A stretch of DNA of 64,000 bases from Diacronema lutheri (Eukaryota; Haptophyta; Pavlovophyceae; Pavlovales; Pavlovaceae): positions 1 through 64,000 of the forward strand of contig JAGTXO010000018.1 of the NCBI GenBank assembly GCA_019448385.1, read 5' to 3'. Under the pieces are notes generated by a model. The model searched no databases and was not told the origin of the DNA. It was given only the letters and a program-made list of their open reading frames with translations. Both the position numbers and the translations under genes were made by a program. Positions within the stretch are counted from its first letter, which is position 1. The number at the start of each line of letters is the position of its first letter. This document shows, piece after piece, positions 1-9,858 of the stretch.

Positions 1-696
1 TATCCCTACCCCTACCCCTAACCCCTACCCCTACCCCTACCCCTACCCCTACCCCTACCCTACCCCTACCCAACCCTAACCCCTAACCCTAACCCTAACC
101 CCTACCCCTACCCCTACCCCTACCCCTACCCCTACCCCTACCCCTACCCCTACCCCTACCCCTACCCCTACCCCTACCCCTACCCCTACCCCTACCCCTA
201 CCCCTACCCCTACCCCTACCCTACCCTACCCTACCCCTACCCCTACCCTTACCCTTACCCTTCCCCTTACCCTTACCCTTACCCTTACCCTTACCCTTAC
301 CCTTACCCTTACCCTTACCCTTACCCTTACCCTTACCCTTACCCTTACCCTTACCCTTACCCTTACCCTTACCCTTACCCTTACCCTTACCCTTACCCTT
401 ACCCTTACCCTTACCCTTACCCTTACCCTTACCCTTACCCTTACCCTTACCCTTACCCTTACCCTTACCCTTACCCTTACCCTTACCCTTACCCTTACCC
501 TTACCCTTACCCTTACCCTTACCCTTACCCTTACCCTTACCCTTACCCTTACCCTTACCCTTACCCTTACCCTTACCCTTACCCTTACCCTTACCCTTAC
601 CCTTACCCTTACCCTTACCCTTACCCTTACCCTTACCCTTACCCTTACCCTTACCCTTACCCTTACCCTTACCCTTACCCTTACCCTTACCCTTAC
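1..696. repeat. Left telomere, variant repeats in blocks
   Basis: C-rich hexamers run 5' to 3' from base 1, the orientation expected at a left chromosome end. About the first 240 bases are mostly CCCCTA units, with a few CCCTAA units near 70-100. From about 247 to 696 the array is an almost pure CCCTTA tract of about 75 units. The long open frames on either strand here (Lys-Gly or Val-Arg dipeptides) are only translations of the repeat. It is a telomere or a telomere-proximal array; the physical end is not proven. Confidence 0.9.
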
Positions 697-955
697 TGTT
701 GGCATTGTGTCTGTGCTGCATGTGTGAGTGTGACTGCATGTCCGTGTGACACACACGACGGATCCCACTGGTGGCCAGCGAAACGTTTCGCTCGCGCCTT
801 TTGGGCGATTCGGTGTCTGAACGAAGACGGAAAGAAACGAAGACCGCGCTCGGCCAGGCCGAGCACTAAGTGGCGCTCGACTCGCCTGTTCGCCCATCGG
901 GGACAGGGAGTCGGAGTGAGCTACTGCGTCGACAAGTTGACCGGGAAGTCTAGCA
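697..955 (+). repeat. 5' LTR of the copia element
   Basis: This 259-bp terminal repeat begins TGTTGGCATTG directly after the CCCTTA telomeric tract and ends AAGTCTAGCA. It matches 6323-6582 at about 97 percent. It contains the palindrome GCGAAACGTTTCGC. The bases after it do not resemble the usual initiator-tRNA primer site, so the primer is not identified. Confidence 0.92.
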
Positions 956-3900
956 TGACGTCAAGCCGCAGCGGCGACAACCTGATCATCAAAAACATCG
1001 GCGACCTCAAGGAACAGAAGAAGGTGGATGACCTCGAACTGTTCGTCAGGGACTACGTGATCAACATGAAGAAGGAGGCGCTGCTGGGCAACGCCGTGCT
1101 CTCCGGCGGGTTGGGAGAGAAGGCGATAGCCGCGACCTACCCCCAGTTCCGCGCAAGTGTCGAGGTCGACCAGAAGTACGCGGAGCTGGAGATGATGTAC
1201 GCCAGGCTCGCAGAGCGCGAGCACTACGCGCGCGAGATCGCGCGCGTGACGATGGAGGCGGACGAGGACAAGATCAAGAGGCTGGAGCGCCTGATCGCAG
1301 GCATCAACGCGCCCTTTGCCGCCGCGATGACCACGGCTGCGACGACCACGACTGCCGGCGTCGCCGGCACGAGCGCGCTGCCCGTGCTCACCACGCCCAC
1401 GCTGAGCGCGGAGCAGATGGCGCAGATCGAGAAGTACGAGTTTGAGATCGTGGAGCTCGGGCACAAGATCCGCATGACCGACTACCGGATGCAGAGCGAC
1501 ATCGCATCGATCCAACCCATCAACGGCAGCTTCACGTTCGACGCGCAGCTCACCCAGATCTTCAACCAAGTGAGCGAGCTGGCACGAGAGGCGCTGGCGC
1601 TCAAATGCTCGCCGCCGGTGTTCATCGAGCTGGAGCGCGAGGGCATGATCCTCAAGAATGTGCTCCCCGGCGCCGCCAACATGACCGCCTTCGCGATCCT
1701 GTGGGCCGCCATCGATAAGCACCGGCGCCCGGCGGACATGTACGAGTACCTGCGGCTCTCCCGCAGGATGTCAACTCGGGTCAAGATTGGCCAGGACGGC
1801 AACGTGTCCACGGACACGTACATCACCGCCGTCAACGACTGCATTCAGGACGACATAACCCTCGCGGCGGCACCCAAGGCGGCAAAGAAGCTCGCCACGG
1901 TCTTGGAGTGCCTCGACGTGAACGACCCGGCGCGCCTTTTCCTCCGGGAGTACCTGCGCATGGACTTCATGCTCGTGACTGAGCAGGAAGTCGAGAAGCT
2001 CATCGACGCGATCCGTCGCTCGGACAAGCACATCAAGACCAAGTTCGACACGCGCTCAACGCGCGCGCAGCTCGCCGCGGTGGCCGTCGGCCAGCCCGCA
2101 GCGAAGGGCTCGGCGGGCACGACCTCGCGCGACGCGTCGCGCACAACCGACTCGCAGCCGCGTGGCTTCAAGTGCCACAACTGCGGCGAGCCTGGCCACA
2201 TCGCGAAGAACTGCCCGAAGGAGAAGAAGGTCGGCGGCAAGCAGCCGGGCGCGAACACGAAGTTGGACGCGGGCAAGAAGTCGCTCGTCGTCGACAACAG
2301 CAGCGCAGCGACGTCCGGCGCGACCCGGCTGGGCGCGATCTTCTCGCTCTCGGCGACGGTGCCGGACGGAGGCGCGCTCCTCGCGGCGACGACAGCTGCG
2401 ACCGGCCGGGACCGCCCGAAGCCGCGCGCCGACTATGCGTACGACGTGCTCATCGACTCAGGCTCGGAGAAGAACATCGTGCCGGCCGCGCTGCTCGTCA
2501 ACTGCAAGAAGCTGGACAAGCCGTAGACGCTCGTCTTCGGCAACGGCACGCAGGAGATCGTCAAGGTCGCCGGAGACCTGCTGCTCTACCTCGACGAGGC
2601 CAGCGCCGCCGAGTCCGGCGGAGAGCCGTTTGTCGTGGTCAAAGCCTGGGGGTCCGACGTGGTGGTGATGCCGATCCTCGCGGCCTGCCTCGCCAACGCC
2701 GGCGTTCCCATCACGTTCTCGCGCGACGGCTACTACGCGGACTTCCGCGCCGTCGGCGGCCCGCTCGTGCGACTGGACGAGCAGGCCAAGATGAAGGTGT
2801 GGCTCGCGCGGACGGCTTCGACTGCGCTCAAGTCCGACCCGGCGCTCGTCGCCGCCGTCGCGCAGCCACCGGGAAACTAAGTCGCCCGCCGGCCGGTCCA
2901 AGCGAGGAGGAGCTTCGGATATGGTCGATCAGAGCGGGCACAACGGACAAGAACCTCCTGCTGCGTACGATGGAGCGCATCGGCGGGATGGCGGAACTCA
3001 AGAATGACGCGCTCGACGAGCAGTCGGCGGCGTCGATGGTCCGCAAGTCGTTCAAGGACGCGATGCCGACGGGCAGCTACCCGGGCGGCGTCACTCATGT
3101 CGACATCTTCGAGATCTCTCGTGATGATCTTCCGTTCAGCGTGGAGGGCCGCCGCCTCGGCTTTCGCTACGGGATGATCCTGGTCGACGGCTACTCGCGT
3201 CGGTGGCAAGTGTACGCGCTGCGCACGCTGGCGGAGAGCGAGATCGCGCTCGCGCTGCAATGGTACGCGCAGCTGTTGGGGACGGGGGCGATGCACATCT
3301 CCCACTGGATCCTCGGCTCGTCGCTCGCGCGACGCAGCATCCACACGGATGGCGGCACTTCGTTGATGGCCGCATCGGTCGAGCGCGCGCTGGCGCAGCT
3401 CGGCTTCTCTTCGACGGTTACCTCCGCACCCGACTCGCCGAGTTCGAACGGGGTGGCGGAGCGCGCGATTCGTTCGCTCAAGGTCCGTCTGCGCGCGCTC
3501 ATGACGCGCGCGGGCGGCATACCCATGCACGACTGGCACTTTGCGGCGTGGCATGCGGTGGCATCGCGCAACAGGCTCGCCTCGCAACGTATCGCGCAGG
3601 CGGGTGAGCGCGCCGAGTGGCGGTCGCCGGAGGAGCTCTTCTTCGGCGTGCCGGCTACGTTCAAGCACCACGTGGCCTTCGGGGCCAGGTGCCGGGTGCT
3701 GCTTGTCGGGGCTCGCGCGCAGGCGCTGGGCACTCTCCGACAGCGCGCCGTGCTCGGGCGCGTCTACCTCTGGGGTGGGCACGGCCTGCAGGTCCGGGGC
3801 GTGTTTCGTTACGTCCTCGGCTATGTCGTCCGCTGCTACGACGGTACCCTTTTGTTCTCACGCGATGTGTGGGTCGACGAGACGGACATCGTCGAGGGGG

Positions 3901-6322
3901 GGTTCTCATCGCTTGGCGCCGCACCGCAGCGGGCTGGCGTGGGGACGAGCGATGCTGCGCGCCGCACGCGCCAGCACGATTCGCTGCCGGAGGAGGCGCC
4001 CGATGGGCGGCTGCCTGCCGACGAGGAGCACGACTGGGCCGACACGCCCGACAGTGCGCGCGAGGATGAGGACGTCGACTTCGACGCTTCCGAGAGGCCA
4101 TCGCACGAGGAGCACGACAGGGCTGACACGCCCGACAGTGCGAGCGGGGATGAGGACGTCGACTTCGACGCTTCCGAGAGGCCATCGCTGAGCACCGGAG
4201 CTGCGCCGACGCGCGAGCTACCGGGGATTGCGGCTGCGCCGATGCTCGGGCTGCCGTGGTACGGGACTTCGCCGACGCGCGAGCTGCCGTACGAGTCGCC
4301 TTCCGGCCTGATCGGCGCGGACGACGACGAGGGCGTGACCTCACCTGATGGTCACGCGCAGGGCGCGGACGTGACCTCACCCCAACGTGGTCGCGAGCTG
4401 CCGCGCGACGAGGCGGGCGTTGCTTACCCCGTGCTCAGTCCGATTGCGAGCCGCAAGAGGACGTGTCGGGCGACGAGTCGGGCGCCAACTATGACGTGCT
4501 GGACGAGTCGCAGCAGCTGCTCGACCTGTGTCACGACGTGGACCGCCGTGATCGCACTTCTCGGTCCAACCCGCAGCTGTTCCCTCGCGTCCAGGCTGCG
4601 ACCTGCCTCGCTGTCTGGAAGGCGCAGGACGTCGTCATCCCGAAGAAGTACAAGCAGGCGATGCGCTCGCAGCAGGCGGAGCAGTGGCAAGCCGCCGTCC
4701 AGGAGCACCTCGCCGGGCATGAGCAGCTCGGCACCTTCGAGGAAGTGCTCGTGCCGCTCGGCACGTGGGCGCTCCCGAGCCAGTGGGTCTTTTCCCTCAA
4801 GGTCGGCTCGGACGGCAAGGTCGAGCGCTTCAAGGCGCGCTCGGTCCTGATGGGCAACTTTCAGAGGCCCGGCGTGGACTTCCAGGAGGTCTTCTCGCCG
4901 ACGATTCGGCCCGAGCAAGTTCGTCTGCTCATCGCGCTCGGGGCCAAGATGCAGACGGGCAAGGCGGAGCGATTCAAGGACGCGACCATCGGCTCGTTCG
5001 CCGTCATCACCAAGGGCGATGTCAAGGACGCGTACCTCAACTCGTCGCCCAACGAGGACGAGCGGCCGCTGCACAGTTTGCCCCAAGGATACGTGACCAA
5101 GACGGTCGCGCCGTCCGGCTACAAGGTGGTCGGGCGGAGTCTTAAGGCGCACCCAGGCCTTCGGCAGTCAGGGCGCGCGTGGCATCGGTTGCACCGATCG
5201 TCGCTGCTGGCGCTCGGCTTCGCCGAGGCGCCGTCCGCCCCGTGCATCTACGTCAAGGAGACGGCACCGGGCGAGTACCTCATCGCAGGAGGGTTCGTGG
5301 ACGACCTCATCTTCCTCAACCTGACGCGCTCGGCGCGCGCGATCGAGGAGCTGGCCGCGAGCTTGCGGCCGCACTACGAGATCAAGCTGTCGGCGAGGCT
5401 CGACAAGTTCCTCGGCGCCATCTTTGGGACGTGGTCGGACGGCATTTGCATGCAACTCGGACCGTACGTCACCGCGCTGCTCGAGCGCTTCGAGGCGACG
5501 ACAGGACAACCGGCGCCGACGCCGGAGGTCGAGGCGCGATCGCTCGTGTCGTCAGACGACGACGACGACGAGCTGCTCTCGACGGAGGACAAGCTCATGT
5601 ACCAGTCCATCACGGGAGGGCTGATGTTCGCGATGGTGACGTGCCGGCCCGATCTTGCGCACGCGGTGAACATGCTGGCGCGGCGGATGTCGAGGCCGAG
5701 GGCCGTCGACCTGCGCGCCGCACGTCGCGTGCTGCAGTACCTGCGCGGCACCGAGCAGCTCGGCTTGCTCTTCAAGTACGACGAGGACGCCGAGTGCGCG
5801 ACGCTGCGCGCGTTCGCCGACGCGGACTGGGCCAACGACCCCGTGCAGCGCAAGTCCACGACCGGCTACATCGTGTTTTTCAACGGTGCGCCGATCTCGT
5901 GGCACAGCGGCTTGCAGAGCACGATCTCGCTCAGCAGCTGCGAGGCGGAGTATGTCGCATTGAGCGAGTGCTGCCGAGAGGTCGACTACCTCCGGAGCAT
6001 CATCGACTTCCTCCACCAGCCGTCGGAGTCGCCGACGGAGATCTTTGAAGACAACCAGGGGACGATCGATCTCGTCAACAACCCGGTGCACCACCGGCGC
6101 ACGAAGCACGTCGAGGTCAAGTACCACTACGTGCGCGACGCGCAGGAGAAGGGTCGGATCGTTGTGAGCAAGGTGCACACCTCGCTCAACCACGCCGACA
6201 TCATGACGAAGGCCACAGACAACGCCACGTTCGCTCGCCACGTTACGAGCTTCATGGTTGCCCGCCGCTGAGTGCGTTCTGCGCGCGCGCGCGCTGCACG
6301 CACGGTGCGCGTCGAGGGGGGG

Positions 6323-6582
6323 TGTTGGCATTGTGTCTGTGCTGCATGTGTGAGTGTGACAGCATGTCCGTGTGACACACACGACGGATCCCACTGGTGG
6401 CCAGCGAAACGTTTCGCTCGCGCCTTTTGGGCGATTCGGTGTCTTAACGAAGACGGAAAGAAACGAAGACCGCGCTCGGCCAGGCCGAGCACTAGGTGGC
6501 GCTCGACTCGCCTGGTCCGCCCATCGGGGACAGAGAGTCGGAGTGAGCTACTGCGTCGACAAGTTGATCGGGAAGTCTAGCA
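6323..6582 (+). repeat. 3' LTR of the copia element
   Basis: This 260-bp direct copy of 697-955 is preceded by a polypurine tract at 6311-6322 and followed at once by a 37-bp segment that recurs at 7309-7345. Confidence 0.92.
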
Positions 6583-6619
6583 CGAAACGCTCCCTTCGCG
6601 TTCGCCCAGACTACTAACC
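6583..6619. repeat. 37-bp direct repeat, copy 1 (retroelement flank)
   Basis: The 37 bases after the 3' LTR, starting CGAAACGCTCCC and ending GACTACTAACC, recur exactly at 7309-7345. In this copy the final CTAACC runs straight into telomeric CTAACCC repeats. In the other copy it runs into the CGAATTTCG cluster. Confidence 0.88.
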
Positions 6620-6776
6620 CTAACCCTAACCCTAACCCTGACCCTGACCCTGACCCTGACCCTGACCCTGACCCTGACCCTGACCCTGACCCTTACCCTT
6701 ACCCTTACCCTTACCCTTACCCTTACCCTTACCCTTACCCTTACCCTTACCCTTACCCCTTACCCTTCTCTTCCTA
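6614..6776. repeat. Interstitial telomeric tract in variant blocks
   Basis: About four CCCTAA units are followed by about ten CCCTGA units and then about fourteen CCCTTA units, all in the same orientation as the terminal array. The tract decays at 6765-6795 into TTCTCTTCCTAAGCC and similar. Each variant forms a homogeneous block and they are not interspersed. Confidence 0.88.
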
Positions 6777-7308
6777 AGCCTAAGCTAGGTTAGGGCAGCC
6801 CTTTTTGAAATGTGCCTTAGGGATGGCGGGCATGGCATGGAGAGCGCGTCGGCGGCGCGCTGCGGTGAGGCGGATGGGCGCCCTTGCTCGGCTGAGGCGT
6901 GCGTGTGGCTGCCAACGGGCCGTGCGTGGTCTGCCCTGTGCCCTCATCACCCGCCTCCGCCCGCCAAACGCCCGCACGCCACGCGCGAGGCCGCGCGTGC
7001 GGCGCGTCCTACACCGTGCGACGCTGCGCCGCGCCGGCAGGTGCTCGTCCGGCAGATTGGCTGGTCCGAATGTCGCGAGACTTCGGCGCGTGGCTCCATG
7101 CACCATGCCCATCGAATCGGCTCGGCAGATCCGCGCACTTTCCGCCTCGATCACCCGCACGCGCGTGGTCGGCGCCGCGCGCGCCTCGTTTGGCCGTCCG
7201 ACACGTTCGCGCGACCGTCGCGCAAGACCCACCAGGCCAAAGTCGCTCAAAATTGGAGCCAGGTGTCCCCAAGGTCTACTTTATCGATCGGCCTGGCCAG
7301 GTTTGCCG
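6777..7308. other. Subtelomeric spacer without a recognised gene
   Basis: About 530 bp between the interstitial telomeric tract and the second copy of the 37-bp repeat. Open frames exist on both strands but look like GC-rich chance frames (Arg, Ala and Pro dominated). I see no domain, splice pattern or RNA gene. Confidence 0.5.
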
Positions 7309-7345
7309 CGAAACGCTCCCTTCGCGTTCGCCCAGACTACTAACC
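7309..7345. repeat. 37-bp direct repeat, copy 2
   Basis: Identical to 6583-6619. It leads directly into the inverted-repeat cluster and then the secreted-protein gene, so this copy is probably in the ancestral context. The copy beside the retroelement is then the displaced one (inference). Confidence 0.85.
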
Positions 7346-7467
7346 GAATTTCGCCCGAAATTTCGCCCCCCGAATTTCGCCCCGAAACGGAGCCCAAAAC
7401 CGGCATTTCGTTTCGGGGCGAATTCGGGGGCGAAACGTTTCGCCCCGAAATTTCGCCTCATTCCCTG
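7346..7467. repeat. Cluster of CGAAATTTCG inverted repeats
   Basis: The tract is made of CGAAA, TTTCG and CGAATTTCG blocks. The clearest structure pairs GAATTTCGCCCCGAAACG at 7372-7389 with CGTTTCGGGGCGAATTC at 7409-7425. This gives a stem of about 17 bp with one bulge and a 19-base loop. Smaller palindromes (CGAAACGTTTCG, CGAAATTTCG) lie at 7431-7455. It sits directly upstream of the first recognisable codons of the secreted protein. Confidence 0.7.
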
Positions 7468-8607
7468 ATTGTGCCCCTGTTCGCCTACGCCGCGCACGCG
7501 GCGACGGTCGGGCCCGTCACATACCTCGGCAACGACTGGTACCTGGCGGACACGAGCACCTCGTGCACCACCGCATGCGCAGGGTTCAACTTGATCTGCG
7601 ATGGCGACGTCCTCCGCAGCTACGCGACGCCCACCGAGGCCGTGTTCGAGGACTTCCTCGACGACTTTACCGGCATGCCCTCGGCGTACTGCACAGGGTC
7701 GTACCCAACCGCGACAGCTGCGACTTTTCAAGCGACGCGGCCCATGATCTCCAACCCGCAGGGCAACAACCCCGGCCAGTGCCATGCAGGGGCATCCACC
7801 GCAACAACGGCCGCGCTGGCGTGCGACGCATCCGGCGAAACCTTCATTCGACGGCTCTGCGCCTGCGCGCCTCCGAGTCCATCACCGCCTCCAAGTCCAC
7901 CACCCCCGACACCGCTGGCACCGCCGCCGCCCCCCTCCGAGCCCGTCCCCCCCGCCGCCGTCGCCGCCTCCAAGTCCATCGCCGCCGCCTCCAAGCCCGC
8001 CACCGCCGCCGTCCCCGCCATCGTCCCCTCCTCCAAGCCCGTCGCCGCCGCCCTCGCCGCCGCCGCCGCTGCCGCCGCCCCCTCCGAGCCCGCCCCCCCC
8101 GCCGTCACCGCCGCCGTCGCCGCCTTCAAGTCCATCGCCGCCGCCTCCAAGCCCGCCACCGCCGCCGTCCCCGCCACCGTACCCTCCTCCAAGCCCGCCG
8201 CCGCCGCTCTCGCCTCCGCCGCCGCTGCCGCCGCCCCCTCAGAGCCCGCCCCCCCCCCCGCCATCACCGCCGCCGTCGCCGCCTCCAAGTCCATCGCCGC
8301 CGCCGTCCCCGCCACCGTCCCCTCCTCCAAGCCCGCCGCCGTCGCCGCCGCCGTCGCCGCCGCCGTCGCCGCTGCCGTCGCCCCCTCCGAGCCCGTCTCC
8401 CCCGCCGCCGTCGCCGTCTCGCCCACCGCCCCCTTCGCCGTCGCCTCCCCCTCCGGCTACGGTTCCCACGACCAGCCGGGTGGGCGTAATCACCGGCAGT
8501 GTCGCGTGGGCGGGGTGGGCGGCCTCGCCCTCGTCGGCCTGCTCGTCGGCGCGTTCGTACGGATGCGCTTCAAGCAGCAACAGAACATGGCCGTCTACGC
8601 CCGCTGA
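7465..8607 (+). CDS. Secreted Cys-rich, Pro-rich surface protein (5' end not found)
   Basis: The readable protein starts with a hydrophobic stretch ending AYAAHA, like the end of a signal peptide. A globular domain of about 120 residues follows with about eight cysteines and the ending RLCACA. Next come about 190 residues of Ser-Pro-Pro repeat, a transmembrane helix (VGGLALVGLLVGAF) and a basic tail (RMRFKQQQ). This is the layout of an algal pherophorin-like or cell-surface protein. No in-frame ATG lies close upstream, so a first exon is missing or the gene was truncated by subtelomeric rearrangement. The SPPP-type frame is the +1 frame relative to both the Cys domain and the C-terminal helix. 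Two compensating shifts, near 7900-7935 and 8490-8515, are needed, from introns, indels or assembly error. The family is unnamed to me. Confidence 0.55.
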   Translation: MIVPLFAYAAHAATVGPVTYLGNDWYLADTSTSCTTACAGFNLICDGDVLRSYATPTEAVFEDFLDDFTGMPSAYCTGSYPTATAATFQATRPMISNPQGNNPGQCHAGASTATTAALACDASGETFIRRLCACAPPSPSPPPSPPPPTPLAPPPPPSEPVPPAAVAASKSIAAASKPATAAVPAIVPSSKPVAAALAAAAAAAAPSEPAPPAVTAAVAAFKSIAAASKPATAAVPATVPSSKPAAAALASAAAAAAPSEPAPPPAITAAVAASKSIAAAVPATVPSSKPAAVAAAVAAAVAAAVAPSEPVSPAAVAVSPTAPFAVASPSGYGSHDQPGGRNHRQCRVGGVGGLALVGLLVGAFVRMRFKQQQNMAVYAR

Positions 8608-8850
8608 AGGATCTCGCCGCGAAGTGTCTTCGCACGACACGCTCTGGCTGTCGGACGCGCGTGCAATTGGCGCGCGCGGCACTACAAAGTAAAATCTAAA
8701 GCAGACCAGGCGAGAAGGCGTGGCGTCGTCCGGCCGCCGCCGACGCCACGCACACGCCAATGCTTTCGCGTGCCTGCTGTGCCGCCCGGCCCGGCGCCGC
8801 GCAGCACCTCGGCGAGCGGCCTGCCTGTGCGCGCCGCCGAGCGGCGCGCT
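8608..8850. other. Spacer downstream of the secreted protein
   Basis: About 240 bp between the stop codon and the minisatellite. I see no gene or structured element. It probably holds the 3' UTR and polyadenylation region. Confidence 0.4.
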
Positions 8851-9546
8851 CGACCGCAACGGGCAGCCACTCGCCATTGTGCGAGGGACGACCGCAAAAC
8901 GGGCAGCCACTCGCCATTGTGCGAGGGACGACCGCAAAACGGGCAGCCACTCGCCATTGTGCGAGGGACGACCGCAACGGGCAGCCACTCGCCATTGTGC
9001 GAGGGGCGGCCGCAACGGGCAGCCACTCGCCATTGTGCGAGGGACGACCGCAAAACGGGCAGCCACTCGCCATTGTGCGAGGGACGACCGCAACGGGCAG
9101 CCACTCGCCATTGTGCGAGGGACGACCGCAACGGGCAGCCACTCGCCATTGTGCGAGGGGCGACCGCAACGGGCAGCCACTCGCCATTGTGCGAGGGGCG
9201 ACCGCAACGGGCAGCCACTCGCCATTGTGCGAGGGGCGACCGCAACGGGCAGCCACTCGCCATTGTGCGAGGGACGACCGCAACGGGCAGCCACTCGCCA
9301 TTGTGCGAGGGACGACCGCAACGGGCAGCCACTCGCCATTGTGCGAGGGACGACCGCAACGGGCAGCCACTCGCCATTGTGCGAGGGACGACCGCAACGG
9401 GCAGCCACTCGCCATTGTGCGAGGGACGACCGCAAAACGGGCAGCCACTCGCCATTGTGCGAGGGACGACCGCAACGGGCAGCCACTCGCCATTGTGCGA
9501 GGGGCGACCGCAAAACGGGCAGCCACTCGCCATTGTGCGAGGGGCG
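8851..9546. repeat. Minisatellite, 18 copies of a 38/40-bp unit
   Basis: There are eighteen tandem copies of a unit built round GGGCAGCCACTCGCCATTGT and GCGAGGGACGACCGCAA. The unit is 38 bp, or 40 bp when two extra A bases are present. Copies differ only at a few positions (GGGA or GGGG, ACC or GCC). Each unit can form a small hairpin, CTCGC-CATTGT-GCGAG. There are no unique spacers, so this is not CRISPR. All frames are open because the unit lacks stops; the long repetitive ORFs on both strands are not genes. Confidence 0.92.
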
Positions 9547-9737
9547 GCGCGCGCGGCGCCGCGCTGCGCGCAGCCAGCCGAGCGCGCAGAGCCGGCCGCG
9601 CGCGAGCGCAGCCGGGCGGCGCGCGGCCTGGCAGGACACCGCACTGCCTCCGCCGACGCACGCCATCGCCTCGACGGGCTCGCGCGCGCCCTCCGCGGGT
9701 GCAGCAGCCGTCGCCGTGCCGACCGACGCGCGCGTAC
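9547..9737. other. Spacer between two tandem repeats
   Basis: GC-rich sequence without a recognisable gene or structure. Confidence 0.4.
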
Positions 9738-9837
9738 CGCAGCAGGCACACAGTACCGCAGCAGGTATGATTCCCGCCACACAGTACCGCAGCAGGTATG
9801 ATTCCCGCCACACAGTACCGCAGCAGGTGTGATTCCC
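9738..9837. repeat. Short tandem repeat, about 3 x 33 bp
   Basis: Three and a part copies of ACACAGTACCGCAGCAGGT followed by ATGATTCCCGCC. It lies just past the 3' end of the Sec23-like gene on the opposite strand and may be part of its 3' UTR. Confidence 0.8.
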
Positions 9838-9858
9838 GCAGCGTGGCTCGTCGGCGAC

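Larger units (their letters stand above)
697..6582 (+). mobile_element. Ty1/copia-type LTR retroelement
   Basis: The element is bounded by two LTRs of about 260 bp that start TGTTGG and end TAGCA. Parts in order: a gag-like region (about 960-2230) ending in a CCHC zinc knuckle (CHNCGEPGHIAKNC), a retropepsin-like segment with an LIDSGS motif (about 2440-2480), an integrase core region (about 3040-3560), reverse transcriptase (about 4690-5500, with a FVDDLIF version of the catalytic box), and RNase H (about 5800-6230, with DADWAN and the copia-type C-terminus). The order integrase then reverse transcriptase defines the copia superfamily. A purine tract (GTCGAGGGGGGG) sits just before the right LTR. 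LTR identity is about 97 percent, so insertion is fairly recent. It looks nearly full length but broken, with about two or three interruptions, some of which could be natural frame changes. I see no target-site duplication. Confidence 0.92.

Noticed and set aside
221-897. Lys-Gly and Val-Arg dipeptide ORFs of 177 and 223 residues on the minus strand
   Set aside because: They are translations of telomeric hexamers with no stop codon in those frames.
6780-7272. Possible small genes in the subtelomeric spacer
   Set aside because: Overlapping open frames in all phases with Arg/Ala/Pro composition and no recognisable motif or splice pattern.
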